In this document: piece by piece, positions 45,650-54,903 of the stretch
Layout of the letters: each line of letters begins with the position of its first letter
Position numbering within the stretch: position 1 is the stretch's first letter
DNA from: Pseudomonadota bacterium
GTDB taxonomy: Bacteria; Pseudomonadota; Alphaproteobacteria; Dongiales; Dongiaceae
Direction: 5' to 3'
Assembly: GCA_021792365.1 (NCBI GenBank)
Contig: JAJYUT010000004.1
Coordinates: forward strand, 186,001 to 250,000
Length of the DNA: 64,000 nt
Made by a program: the position numbers and the translations under genes
The notes under the pieces: generated by a model
What the model saw: only the letters and a program-made list of their open reading frames with translations
Told to the model about the DNA's origin: nothing
Database searches by the model: none

Positions 45650-46606
45650 ATGTTCGATCTGTCGCGACGCCGGCTGGTGGCCGGAGCCCTCGCTCTTTCC
45701 CTCGGACTTTCGCCGGTCGCCGCCGGCGCCGATGATTTCGTGAACATCCTGACGGGCGGCACCGCGGGCGTTTATTACCCGCTCGGCGTCGCGATCTCGA
45801 AAGTGCTGACCGACAAGGTGCCGGGCACGCGGCCTTCGGTGCAGGCCACCAAGGGCTCGGTGGAGAACCTCAACTTGATCCAAGCCGGCAAGGGCGAGGT
45901 CGCCTTCACGCTCGGTGATTCGCTGGCCGCGGCGGTGGCGGGCTCGGCGGATGCGGGTTTCAAGGCGCCGCTGGACAACGTGCAGACCCTGGGGGCGATC
46001 TACCCCAACTATGTGCAGATCGTCGCCTCGCAGGAGAGCGGGATCAAGACCTTGGCCGATCTCAAGGGCAAGCGCCTGTCGGTCGGCGCGCCGAAATCCG
46101 GCACCGAGCTCAATGCGCGCGCGATCCTCGCGGCGGCGGGCATGAGCTATGACGACCTGGGCAAGGTCGAGTATCTCGATTTCGCGCAATCGGTCGAGCT
46201 GATGAAGAACCGGCAGATCGACGCGACGCTGCAATCGGCGGGGCTGGGCGTGGCGTCCATCCGCGACCTCGCCACCTCCGTGCCGGTGGTCGTGGTCGCG
46301 GTGCCGGAGGAGATCGCGCAGAAGCTGGGCGATCCCTTCTTTTCCGCCACCATTCCGGCCAGCACCTACGAAGGGCAGGGCGAAGACGTGACGACCGTCG
46401 CCGTGCCGAACTTCCTGGTGACGCGCGCCGATTTGTCGGAGGACCTGGTCTACAAGATCACGCAGGCGATCTACGCGAACCTGCCGGATCTGCAGGCGGC
46501 CCATGCCGCGGCGAAGGGGATCGCGCTGGAGAAGGCGGCGAAGGGCTCGCCGGCGCCATTGCATCCCGGCGCGCAGAAATATTTCACCGAGAAGAACGTG
46601 ATGTAG
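45650..46606 (+). CDS. TAXI-family TRAP transporter solute-binding protein
   Basis: A 318-residue periplasmic binding protein. It has a twin-arginine-like or Sec signal (LSRRRLVAGALALSLGLSP) and the TAXI signature VNILTGGTAGVYYPLGVAIS, then GSVENLNLIQAGKGEVAFTL. GGAGGAG lies just before the chosen ATG; one more ATG lies four codons upstream. It feeds the fused TRAP permease encoded 37 bases downstream. The substrate is unknown; some TAXI proteins bind dicarboxylates or glutamate-like acids. Confidence 0.93.
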   Translation: MFDLSRRRLVAGALALSLGLSPVAAGADDFVNILTGGTAGVYYPLGVAISKVLTDKVPGTRPSVQATKGSVENLNLIQAGKGEVAFTLGDSLAAAVAGSADAGFKAPLDNVQTLGAIYPNYVQIVASQESGIKTLADLKGKRLSVGAPKSGTELNARAILAAAGMSYDDLGKVEYLDFAQSVELMKNRQIDATLQSAGLGVASIRDLATSVPVVVVAVPEEIAQKLGDPFFSATIPASTYEGQGEDVTTVAVPNFLVTRADLSEDLVYKITQAIYANLPDLQAAHAAAKGIALEKAAKGSPAPLHPGAQKYFTEKNVM

Positions 46607-46643
46607 GGCGAGTGCGGGAGCGTCACGCTCCCGCCTTCCGCTC

Positions 46644-48968
46644 ATGTCGTTCGAGACTGGCACTAAGACACAGGCTGCGGTGCCGCACCTGCCCTTCGGC
46701 GAGGCGGGCCTCACCGACGATCTGTTCAAGGTGGGGCTCGCCGGGCGCCTGCTGTTCTGGGTCGCCATTGCCTTCTCCTCGTTCCAGCTGGTGACCGGAT
46801 TCGGCATCCCGCTGGACAAGGATTTCGTGCCCGGCCTGGATCTCGCGCGCCTCGCGGAAATTGCGCTGGTTCTGGGCGCCGTCAAGATTGGATGGAATGC
46901 GCTGAAGGGGCGCAACGTGGCCGAAGGGCTGCTGGCGCTCATCACGCTGGGCGCGGCCTACGCCATCCTTGCACGCTATGCCGGCGGCCTGCCGAGCCAG
47001 ATCCTGCGCACCATGCATGTCGGCTTCCTGTGCCTGGTCGCCGCGCTTGCCCTCTCCGCCAGCGTCCGGGCGAAGGGCGGACATGCGCTCGATCGCTGGT
47101 TCCTGTGGCTCATGGGCGCGGTGGGCTTCCTTGCCGGCCTCTATCAATGGCATGTCTATTACGATCTCGTGCAGCGCTCCGGCGATCTGCTGACGCAGGA
47201 TCTCGTCGTCGGCGTGCTGGCGCTCGCCACCTTGTTTGTCCTGGTGTGGCGCGTGCTGGGGCCGGCGCTGCCGATCATGGCAGGACTGTTCCTGGCCTAT
47301 TGCCTGTTCGGCGACCGCCTGCCGGCGCCGCTCGACCATCGCGGCTACGATCTCGAGCAGGTGATCGAGCATATGGTGATCGGCACCGAAGGCATCTATG
47401 GCACGCCGACCCTGGTGTCCGCGACCTACATCTTTCTCTTCATCCTGTTCGGCTCCTTCATGGAGCAGGCCGGCGTCATCCGCTTCTTCAACGAGGTCTC
47501 GATGGCGGCGTTCGGCCGCGCGCGCGGCGGGCCGGGCAAGGTGTGCGTCGCCTCGAGCGCGCTGATGGGCACGGTGTCGGGCTCCGGCGTCGCCAACGTG
47601 GTCGCCTCCGGGCAGTTCACCATCCCGCTGATGAAGCGCTTCGGCTTCGCGCCGGCCTTCGCCGGCGGCGTCGAGGCGACGTCGTCGATGGGCGGCCAGA
47701 TCATGCCGCCGGTCATGGGCGCGGTCGCCTTCATCATGTCGGAGACCATCGATGTTCCTTATGTCGAGATCGCGCAGGCCGCCATCATTCCCGCCGCGCT
47801 CTATTTCTTCGCCAGCTTCTGGTCGGTGCATCTGGAGGCCGGCAAGCACGGCCTGGAAGGGCTGCCAAGCGACCAGTTGCCGAGCTTCCTCGGCGAGGTG
47901 AAGGCGAACTGGTACTTGATCCTGCCGCTGATCGCGCTGGTTTATCTCTTGTTCTCAGGGTTCACGCCGCTGTTCTCGGGCGCGGTCGCGCTGGCGCTTA
48001 CCATCGTGCTGATCCTCGGCCTCGCCATCGCGATGGGTTTGCCGGCGGCTTCGCTGCGCATCCTGTTCTGGGTCGCGCTCGGCCTCATCTGTGCGATCTC
48101 GGTCTGGCTGAGCGTCGCGGTGGTGGCGCTGGTGACGATCGCGCTCGTCCTTCCAGCCTTGCTCAGCGGACGCGGGCGCGAGGCATTGATCGGCTGCCGC
48201 ACAGCGCTGGCGGACGGGGCGCGCCAGGCGCTGCCGGTCGGCCTCGCCTGCGCGCTGGTCGGGATCATCATCGGCACGATGACGCTGACCGGGCTCGGCA
48301 CTATTGTCGGCAACGCGGTGGTCTCGGTCGGAAAGGACAACCTGCCGATCGCCCTGGTTCTGGTCATGCTGTTCAGCCTGATTCTCGGCATGGGCATCCC
48401 GACGATTCCCAACTACATCATCACCTCCTCGCTGGCCGCGCCGATCCTGCTGCATCTCGACGTGCCGCTGCTGGTCTCGCACATGTTTGTGTTCTATTTC
48501 GGCATCATGGCGGATCTGACGCCGCCGGTGGCGCTGGCCGCCTTCGCCGCCGCGCCGATGGCCAGGGAATCCGGGATGAAAATCGGGGTGCAGGCGGTCC
48601 GGATCGCGCTGCCGGCCTTCATCGTGCCCTATCTCGCCGTGGCGCATCCCGGCCTGCTGCTCCAGCCGGTGCCGGGGCTGGAGGGAGCCGCCTATTGGCT
48701 GGATGTCGGCTATGTGACGGCGAAGGCGGCCCTGGGCGTGGCGCTGTGGGGCGTCGCCGCCTTCGGCTATGCCAATGGCCGGATCACCTGGGCGGAGCGC
48801 GCGCTCGCCGCCGCTGCGGCCGGCCTGCTGATCTTCCCCGACCTGACGGCCGACGCCGTCGGCTTCGCGATCGCCGCGGGCTTCCTGGCCTGGCGCGTCA
48901 TCGCCTCGCGGCGCGCCGGTCGGAACCACGAACAGGGCGGTCAACAGGGCGGCCAGGCGGCCTCCTGA
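46644..48968 (+). CDS. TRAP transporter permease, fused 4TM/12TM (DctQM type)
   Basis: A 774-residue inner-membrane protein with about 16-18 helices that uses an ion gradient for uptake with the TAXI binding protein. Family motifs include GTPTLVSATYIFLFILFGSF, SSALMGTVSGSGVANVVASG, VEATSSMGGQIMPPVMGAVA and GMGIPTIPNYIITSSL. Fused permeases are normal partners of TAXI binding proteins. A long shadow frame on the same strand is not a gene. tRNA-Gln follows. Confidence 0.95.
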   Translation: MSFETGTKTQAAVPHLPFGEAGLTDDLFKVGLAGRLLFWVAIAFSSFQLVTGFGIPLDKDFVPGLDLARLAEIALVLGAVKIGWNALKGRNVAEGLLALITLGAAYAILARYAGGLPSQILRTMHVGFLCLVAALALSASVRAKGGHALDRWFLWLMGAVGFLAGLYQWHVYYDLVQRSGDLLTQDLVVGVLALATLFVLVWRVLGPALPIMAGLFLAYCLFGDRLPAPLDHRGYDLEQVIEHMVIGTEGIYGTPTLVSATYIFLFILFGSFMEQAGVIRFFNEVSMAAFGRARGGPGKVCVASSALMGTVSGSGVANVVASGQFTIPLMKRFGFAPAFAGGVEATSSMGGQIMPPVMGAVAFIMSETIDVPYVEIAQAAIIPAALYFFASFWSVHLEAGKHGLEGLPSDQLPSFLGEVKANWYLILPLIALVYLLFSGFTPLFSGAVALALTIVLILGLAIAMGLPAASLRILFWVALGLICAISVWLSVAVVALVTIALVLPALLSGRGREALIGCRTALADGARQALPVGLACALVGIIIGTMTLTGLGTIVGNAVVSVGKDNLPIALVLVMLFSLILGMGIPTIPNYIITSSLAAPILLHLDVPLLVSHMFVFYFGIMADLTPPVALAAFAAAPMARESGMKIGVQAVRIALPAFIVPYLAVAHPGLLLQPVPGLEGAAYWLDVGYVTAKAALGVALWGVAAFGYANGRITWAERALAAAAAGLLIFPDLTADAVGFAIAAGFLAWRVIASRRAGRNHEQGGQQGGQAAS

Positions 48969-49046
48969 GCGGAAAGCCGGGTTGCAAAGGCAGGGTCGCT
49001 TCCCTATGTTTGCGCCCGCCCGGCGGCGGCCTATCGGGCGGGTTCA

Positions 49047-49120
49047 TGGGGCGTAGCCAAGCGGTAAGGCAGCGGGTTTTGGTCCCGCCATCCCAGGTTC
49101 GAATCCTGGCGCCCCAGCCA
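49047..49120 (+). tRNA. tRNA-Gln (anticodon UUG), CCA encoded
   Basis: A complete 74-base cloverleaf. The acceptor stem pairs TGGGGCG with CGCCCCA, followed by a G discriminator and an encoded CCA. The D arm begins TAGCCAAGCGGTAAGGC. The anticodon stem GCGGG/CCCGC holds the loop TTTTGGT with TTG at the anticodon. The T arm has the GTTCGAATC loop. Confidence 0.97.
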
Positions 49121-49232
49121 GACATTCTCCTGCGCTTCGCCTGCAGCAGCCCGTCCACGCGGACCTCCGCAGTCGGCCGATCGCCTCGACGCGACGGCGA
49201 TCCGCTTCGAACAGATTTCTTCTGTCAGTCCG

Positions 49233-49868
49233 TCAGAAATCCGCGGCGGCCAGATCTCCAGCGAAGGCCGCGAAGATTTCGTCCAGGCCATCATTCAGCG
49301 CGGTGACGGCGTCGTCGATGCTCTGGCCCGTAGTCGCATTTTCCGCGGTGTAGACCCTGCTCAGGATCAGCCGGTCGCTGCTGCTCTCGAGCACAGAAAG
49401 CTCGATCGCGATGACCGCGCCGCTCGCGGCCCCGACCAGTTGCTCCAGCCGCTTGATCGTCCCGCGCACCGCATAGGCGCTTTCGACGCGAAGCTCGCTC
49501 GGCACCACGCGGTCGGCGATTCCGGCCTGCCGCAGATAGGAGACGAGCTGGTCGCGCAGCATCTGCGGCGGCCCGTCGGTCCAATAGGCGTAGTTGCGCT
49601 GCTCCAGCTTGCGTCCGCCATCGGCACTGAACAGCAGGGGCCGCTCCGACATCACGCCCGCGCCGGCGAAGGGCACGATCTCGATGCCGCCGGAGATCGG
49701 CCGCTCGACCTGGGCCGCGGGCGGCGTGGCGACCAGCCGGAAATACTGCTCCTTCGGAACCGGCGGGGCCGCGCTGAAGCAGCCCGCAAATACGGCGAGG
49801 ATCGGCAGCAGGAGGAGTGGGCGAACGCGGCGCATGAGGGCGCTGCGCATGAGCACCGGGCGCATCAT
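49233..49868 (-). CDS. ABC-type transport auxiliary lipoprotein of the Mla/Mce system
   Basis: A 211-residue lipoprotein (RPLLLLPILAVFAGC, lipobox FAGC) of the ABC_trans_aux/PqiC-like family. The mature part has the family pattern EQYFRLVATPP, IEIVPFAGAGVMSERPLLFS and YWTDGPPQMLRDQLVSYL. It is the last gene of the Mla operon and its start shares a base with the mlaD stop, so it is translationally coupled. It probably helps move lipid between membranes with MlaD. Confidence 0.88.
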   Translation of the reverse strand: MMRPVLMRSALMRRVRPLLLLPILAVFAGCFSAAPPVPKEQYFRLVATPPAAQVERPISGGIEIVPFAGAGVMSERPLLFSADGGRKLEQRNYAYWTDGPPQMLRDQLVSYLRQAGIADRVVPSELRVESAYAVRGTIKRLEQLVGAASGAVIAIELSVLESSSDRLILSRVYTAENATTGQSIDDAVTALNDGLDEIFAAFAGDLAAADF

Positions 49869-50887
49869 CACTGCCCCGCCGAGGATGCGGGGGTGAGGCC
49901 CTGATCTGCCTCCGGGGATCCGCCGTTCAGCAGCAGGCCGGGATTCTGCCGGATCAGTCGGCTGAACTCGCTCATGTTGCGTGCCGTCCCATCGATGTTG
50001 CGCGTGATCGAATCGATGTTCTGGGCAACAGAACGCAGGATGTATTCGAGATTCGCAAGGGATTTGTCGACATTCCGGCGGTTGCCGCTGATCATGGTGT
50101 TCACCTGGTCGGCAAGCTGCCGGAGCTTCTCCCCCAGCGCCTTCACCTCCGCCGCGGCCGTGCTGGCATCCTTGGTGGCCTTCTCGGTGTTGGCGAGGAT
50201 CGCGCGCACCGATTGCAGGTTCTGCTCGTCCAGGAACTTGTCGGCCTGAAGCAGGGTCGCATTCATCTGCGTGGTGAAGGTCGAGAGATCGTCCGTGATC
50301 TTGGGCGCCTTGTTCTGCACGTCGGCCGCGATCGTCTGCAGGCTCGTGAACAGCTCCTCGAGATTGGTATCGGTGTTGTTGCCAATGCGCGTGATGATGT
50401 CATTCACGTTGGCGATCAGCGGCTTCAGAGAGGTTTCCGACAGATCGCCAACCTGTCCCGCCACCTGCGCCATCAGCGAGAAGGCGTCGGCCGGCGGGCC
50501 GCTCACGATCTCTCCGCCCGTCGCGACGAGCTGCTGCGACGTCCCGCCGAACACCTCCACCGTCTTGCCGGCGAGGAAGCTGGAGGCGGAGATGCGCGCG
50601 ATCGAATCCGCGGGGAACTTCCAGTCCTTCTGCACCGAGACGACCACGCGGAAGCGGTATCTGCCGTCGACCCATTCCGGCTCGATGCGCTCGACCTGGC
50701 CGATCTTGTAGCCCTCGTAGCGGACGAGCGTGCCGTAATCGATGTCGGTCACGCTGTCCATGACTATGGCGTAGGTGTCGGTGGGGCCTGTCCGGCCGGA
50801 GATCTGCGTCAACGCCCAGAGCAGCGCAAGAACCATCGCGGCGACGAACATGCCGACGGTCGTGTAGTTGATGAAATGACTTCGCAT
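49868..50887 (-). CDS. mlaD: MCE-domain lipid-transport protein (MlaD-like)
   Basis: A 339-residue membrane-anchored periplasmic protein. It has one N-terminal helix (TVGMFVAAMVLALLWAL), an MCE domain with VRYEGYKIGQVERIEPEWVD and ASSFLAGKTVEVFGG, and a long helical tail (about residues 140-310) rich in Asn, Ala and Thr. The long tail is unlike E. coli MlaD (about 180 residues) and resembles the longer forms such as PqiB/TTG2C. It is in an operon with mlaF and mlaE, 47 bases after mlaF. Confidence 0.92.
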   Translation of the reverse strand: MRSHFINYTTVGMFVAAMVLALLWALTQISGRTGPTDTYAIVMDSVTDIDYGTLVRYEGYKIGQVERIEPEWVDGRYRFRVVVSVQKDWKFPADSIARISASSFLAGKTVEVFGGTSQQLVATGGEIVSGPPADAFSLMAQVAGQVGDLSETSLKPLIANVNDIITRIGNNTDTNLEELFTSLQTIAADVQNKAPKITDDLSTFTTQMNATLLQADKFLDEQNLQSVRAILANTEKATKDASTAAAEVKALGEKLRQLADQVNTMISGNRRNVDKSLANLEYILRSVAQNIDSITRNIDGTARNMSEFSRLIRQNPGLLLNGGSPEADQGLTPASSAGQ

Positions 50888-50934
50888 CCGCGACCTTCCC
50901 CTCAGCCCCTCGTCATCATGTCGTCGTCATCGCT

Positions 50935-51783
50935 CTAGTCGCCCGCGAGCCGGCGCAGGTACTCTTCGGGATCGACCTCCACCTGCTCGGACCGGCGATG
51001 GATCAGGTTCTGCACGCGCTCGTTCGGATTGGCGCGGATCGCTTCCGGGGACTCGCAGGCCAGGATGTGTCCCTTGTCGAGCACCGTGATGCGGTCGCCG
51101 ATCTTGAAGGCGCTTTCCACGTCGTGCGTGACGACCACCACCGAGATGCCCGTCGCCTCGCGCAGGCGCAGGATAAGGTCGTCGAGCGCGGAGGACACCA
51201 CCGGATCGAGGCCGGAGGAGGGCTCGTCCAGGAACACCAGCTTCGGATCCATCACGATGGCGCGCGCGATCGAGGCGCGCTTCACCATGCCGCCGGACAG
51301 CTCCGCCGGCATCAGGTGCCCGAAGCCGGACATGTTCACGACCTCGAGCTTCAGGCGCGCCATGATCTCCATGGTCTTCTCGTCCAGATGCGCGAGCTCG
51401 CGCAGCGGCAGCTTGACGTTCTCCGCGACGTTCATCGAGCTGAACAGGGCGCCGAACTGGAAGGCGACGCCGATCTTGCGCCGCAGCTCCAGCTTTTCCA
51501 GCGCCTTCAGCCTGCCGAGGTCCTGGCCCAGCAGCCTGATCTTGCCGGGGATCGGCGGCATCAGGCCCACCAGGTGGCGCAGCAGCGTGGTCTTACCGGA
51601 GCCGCTGCCGCCCATGATCACCATGATCTCGCCCTCGCGGACCTGCATGCTGACGTCGAACAGCACCTGGCGCGGGCCGAAGAACCAGTCGAGGTGGTCG
51701 ACCTCGATCACCACCGGGCGGCCTTGCAGCTCCTCGGCCGTGGGCTTCCAAAACGTCTCGGATGCGGGTGCGGCGAGAGCCAT
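50935..51783 (-). CDS. mlaF: Lipid-transport ABC ATPase (MlaF-like)
   Basis: A 282-residue ATPase with Walker A MGGSGSGKTTLL, signature LSGGMVKRASIARAI and Walker B LVFLDEPSSGLDPV. The C-terminus has a VDPEEYLRRLAG tail. Its start codon shares a base with the mlaE stop (TGATG). It powers phospholipid movement between the inner and outer membranes with MlaE and MlaD. A much longer frame runs upstream over mlaE but is not a gene. Confidence 0.93.
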   Translation of the reverse strand: MALAAPASETFWKPTAEELQGRPVVIEVDHLDWFFGPRQVLFDVSMQVREGEIMVIMGGSGSGKTTLLRHLVGLMPPIPGKIRLLGQDLGRLKALEKLELRRKIGVAFQFGALFSSMNVAENVKLPLRELAHLDEKTMEIMARLKLEVVNMSGFGHLMPAELSGGMVKRASIARAIVMDPKLVFLDEPSSGLDPVVSSALDDLILRLREATGISVVVVTHDVESAFKIGDRITVLDKGHILACESPEAIRANPNERVQNLIHRRSEQVEVDPEEYLRRLAGD

Positions 51784-52580
51784 CAATGCGTACTCAGGTA
51801 GCCGATGATCATGTCCGAGATCACAATCGCCGTGATCGCCTGCACAACCGCGCGCGTGGTGACGCGGCCCACGCCTTCGGCGCCGCCGCTGACGCCGGCG
51901 CCGTTCATCACGCCGACCAGTCCGATCAGGAGACCGAAGAAGGAGGACTTGATGATGCCATGCCAGACGTCGTCGGGGCGCAGGACGTTGAGCGTATCGT
52001 AGACGTAGGACGCGAACGTCTTGTCCAGTTCTGCCGATACGTAAAGTCCCGCCGCGACGATCGAGACCACGTTCGCCCACATCGCGATGCAGGGCAGCAT
52101 GACCACGAGCGCGATCAGCATCGGCGCGACCAGGAAACGCACGGGGTTTATGCCCATGACCTGCAGCGCGTCGACCTCCTGGTTGATGGTCATGGTGGCG
52201 AGGCGCGCGGCGATGGCGGAGCCGGACCGGCCGGCGATCAGGATGCCCATGATAAGCGGCGAGAACTCGCGCGTGACCGAGAGCGCGATGCCCCAATAGG
52301 CGAAGTTCTGCGCGCCGAACAGGCCGAGCGAGTACAGGCTCTGGATCGCGAGCATCAGGCCGATGGTCGCCGCCATCAGCGTGGCGATCGGCAGCGCCGC
52401 GATGCCGAAGCGCATCATCTCGGTGAAGGTATGGCTGAACCGCACCGGCTGCCGGTAGAAGCGGCCGACGAAGACCCACAGGATCGATTCGGCCAGCAGG
52501 GATGCCGCAAAGCCCCATTCGTCGAAGCCCTTGGCCGTGCGCCGGCCGATCGCCTCGAACACTTTCAGGACGGCGGCCAT
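51783..52580 (-). CDS. mlaE: Lipid-transport ABC permease (MlaE-like)
   Basis: A 265-residue integral membrane protein with the MlaE/YrbE domain. Hydrophobic segments and the motifs GILIAGRSGSAIAARLATM and EVDALQVMGINPVRFLVAPM are typical. It is ten bases downstream of the STAS gene and coupled to mlaF. Confidence 0.94.
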   Translation of the reverse strand: MAAVLKVFEAIGRRTAKGFDEWGFAASLLAESILWVFVGRFYRQPVRFSHTFTEMMRFGIAALPIATLMAATIGLMLAIQSLYSLGLFGAQNFAYWGIALSVTREFSPLIMGILIAGRSGSAIAARLATMTINQEVDALQVMGINPVRFLVAPMLIALVVMLPCIAMWANVVSIVAAGLYVSAELDKTFASYVYDTLNVLRPDDVWHGIIKSSFFGLLIGLVGVMNGAGVSGGAEGVGRVTTRAVVQAITAIVISDMIIGYLSTH

Positions 52581-52589
52581 GATCGCGCG

Positions 52590-52928
52590 CTAACCCTTGG
52601 CCGCGGCCAGCGCCGTCGCCAGGTCGGCATGGATGGTGAAGACCTTGTCCAGCCGCGCCAGCTCCAAGACGCGGCGGGCACGCTGGCTGACCGAGACGAG
52701 GGCGAGGTCGTTCTTCTGCTTGCGCGCGGCCTGCAGGCCCTCGATCAGGCTGGCGATGCCGGAGGAATCGATATACGTGACCTGGCTCAGATCGACCAGG
52801 ACGTCGCGCTTCTGCTTCAGGCTGTCGAGCAGCGCGCGGCGCACCTTGGGCGCCTCCTCCATGTCGATCTCGCCGGAAAGCGCGACGACTGTCCGGCCGG
52901 ATTGTTCGGTGACGCTTGCGACAGCCAT
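52590..52928 (-). CDS. STAS-domain protein (anti-sigma antagonist/MlaB-like)
   Basis: A 112-residue single STAS domain. The conserved loop YIDSSGIASL contains Ser56, the position phosphorylated in SpoIIAA/RsbV-type antagonists. E. coli MlaB is also a STAS protein that binds MlaF, and this gene occupies the matching place before mlaE, so it may be the MlaB-like subunit. It lies three bases after a gene encoding both a SpoIIE-type phosphatase and an RsbW-like kinase, which suggests that its serine is reversibly phosphorylated. Confidence 0.92.
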   Translation of the reverse strand: MAVASVTEQSGRTVVALSGEIDMEEAPKVRRALLDSLKQKRDVLVDLSQVTYIDSSGIASLIEGLQAARKQKNDLALVSVSQRARRVLELARLDKVFTIHADLATALAAAKG

Positions 52929-52931
52929 GCC

Positions 52932-54653
52932 CTACCTCTTGCGCTTGATCAGTTCCAAGAGGTTGCCCTCTCCATCCGGCAGGGGGATGAAGGTGGCATC
53001 ATCCATGACAGCGCGAATGAAATGCGTTCCAAGCCCCCCTGGACGCACATCCTCCAGTTTCCGCGGCTGTATCTTAGCCGGATCGACGTTGGGCGCAAAA
53101 TCCCTAATTCGCAGCATGAGACCGTCTGCCATGCGGTGGACCGCGAGCGCAATCTCGCCCCGCCGGTTGCCATAGGCGTGGACGATGATGTTCTCGATCG
53201 CTTCACCGGCTGCCAGTAGCACGTCATCGGTTTCATTTTCGTCAAAGCCGCAGGCTTCGGCGGCGGCGCGGATCGCCGGCCGGACCAGCTTCAGGCGCTT
53301 GGGATCGGCCGGAAAGGATAGGCCGAACAGGAAATCGCTGGGATCCGGGGTATCCCGCTCGCTCTCGGCCCGCTGCTCGACACTCCGGGCGGCCATGCCG
53401 TCGTCTATCGCGAGCAGGGTGAGATCGTCGCGCGAGCGCCAGCCGGCCCGCTGCAGCTCCTCGACCACGGCATTGAGGCGCTGGGCGATCGGCTTGCCCC
53501 GCGCCGTGTCGATCAGCATGTCGAGCCCCTCCGTGCCGAGCTCCTCGTCGCCGAACCGGAACTCGGTCACCCCGTCGGTGCACAGGATGAACTGCGCGCC
53601 GTCGAGATTCACCTCCTCGGTCTCGTATTTCGAGCCGGGCAGGATGCCGAGCGGCGGAGAATCCGCCGGCATCTCGACCGAGCGATGGTTGGGGCGGCGC
53701 AGCAAGGGCGGGATGTGGCCGGCATTGGCGAAGCGCAGGCGCCCCGTCGCCGGCTCGTAGAGGCCGGAGATCATGGTCACGAACATGCCGCGGCTGACGG
53801 TCGCGCAGATCTCGCGGTTGAGGATCGACATCAGGCGCGCCGGGTCGCGCACCGTCTTGCCGAGGCAGCGGAACAGGCTGGCGGTCTGCGACATCAGCAG
53901 CGAGGCGTTGAGCCCCTTGCCCGACACGTCGCCGATTGCGAAGGCGATGGTGCCGTCCGGCAGTTCGAAATGGTCGTAGAAGTCGCCCGACACCTCCTGG
54001 ATCGGCCGCAGCAGGCCGGAGATCGGGGAGTTCTCGTCCTCTTCCGCCGGCAGCAAGTGGCGCTGGATCTCCGCCGCCAACTCCACCTCGCGCTGGAGCC
54101 GTTCCTGCGCCACCAGGCGGTCGGCCATGCGCGCGTTGGAAATGGCGAGGGCGGAGGAGGCCGCCACGACCCGTAGCAGGTTCTGGTCCTTGGTGTTGAA
54201 AGGCTTGCCATTCTGTTTGTTGAGCACTTCGACAGCGCCGATCGCGCTCCGTCCCACGCTCATGGGCGCGGCGAGGATGGAGCGCGTGACGAAGCCGGTC
54301 TTGCGATCCGCCTCGGCGAAGAAGCCCTGGTCCTGATAGGCGTGCTCGACGACCTGAATGCTGTCCTCCGCCACCGCGCGGCCGACGATGCCGCTGCCGT
54401 TCGGAACGGACAGGCCGGTGACGTCGACCGGCCCGGCGGATGCCCGGCAGACCAGATTTGCCTGCATCTCGTCCAGCAGGAAGATGGCGCCGGCTTCGAC
54501 CCGCAACAGCGCCACGATCTGGGCGAGCGCCTGGCGGACGGTGTGGTCGATGTCCTGGGTCTGCGCAAAGGAGCGGCTGAGGGCGGCTGCAAACTCCAGC
54601 GGATCCGTCAGCCCATTCTCGACCGGGGCTTCAATGGGGTTCGGCTCGGCCAT
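52932..54653 (-). CDS. GAF - SpoIIE phosphatase - RsbW-like kinase fusion
   Basis: A 573-residue regulator. A GAF sensor (about residues 30-175) is followed by a PP2C-type SpoIIE phosphatase (about 215-425) with metal motifs VSGDFYDHF, FAIGDVSGKG, FILCTDGVTEF and SRDDLTLLAI. A C-terminal HATPase domain (about 445-560) has the N box GEAIENIIVHAYG and a GGLGTHFIRAVMDD loop, as in anti-sigma kinases. It therefore carries both the phosphatase and kinase halves of a partner switch. It is the first gene of the operon with STAS and the Mla genes. Confidence 0.92.
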   Translation of the reverse strand: MAEPNPIEAPVENGLTDPLEFAAALSRSFAQTQDIDHTVRQALAQIVALLRVEAGAIFLLDEMQANLVCRASAGPVDVTGLSVPNGSGIVGRAVAEDSIQVVEHAYQDQGFFAEADRKTGFVTRSILAAPMSVGRSAIGAVEVLNKQNGKPFNTKDQNLLRVVAASSALAISNARMADRLVAQERLQREVELAAEIQRHLLPAEEDENSPISGLLRPIQEVSGDFYDHFELPDGTIAFAIGDVSGKGLNASLLMSQTASLFRCLGKTVRDPARLMSILNREICATVSRGMFVTMISGLYEPATGRLRFANAGHIPPLLRRPNHRSVEMPADSPPLGILPGSKYETEEVNLDGAQFILCTDGVTEFRFGDEELGTEGLDMLIDTARGKPIAQRLNAVVEELQRAGWRSRDDLTLLAIDDGMAARSVEQRAESERDTPDPSDFLFGLSFPADPKRLKLVRPAIRAAAEACGFDENETDDVLLAAGEAIENIIVHAYGNRRGEIALAVHRMADGLMLRIRDFAPNVDPAKIQPRKLEDVRPGGLGTHFIRAVMDDATFIPLPDGEGNLLELIKRKR

Positions 54654-54903
54654 CTGCCTCAGCCCGCCGGAATGCCGCGGCGCTCGGAAACGCTCCGGCA
54701 GACCGCCCGAGCGGCCCCAGTATCGGAAAATAAGCCTAGCACGCGACCCAACACTGAATTGCCCCTCCGAAGTTCCCCTGCCGGGGAATGGCGCCGGACC
54801 AGCCCCAGCGGCGCTGAGCGGCAGAATCGCACCTTTGGCAGGGCGGAAGCAAGGCTGGGGCCGTGTGCGCCGTCACAAACTCGGCCACACGGAGCGCCGC
54901 CGT

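Noticed and set aside
46892-49306. 804-codon frame overlapping the TRAP permease
   Set aside because: It reads in another frame of a gene with clear membrane-transporter motifs, is Arg/Gly-rich, and runs through the tRNA.
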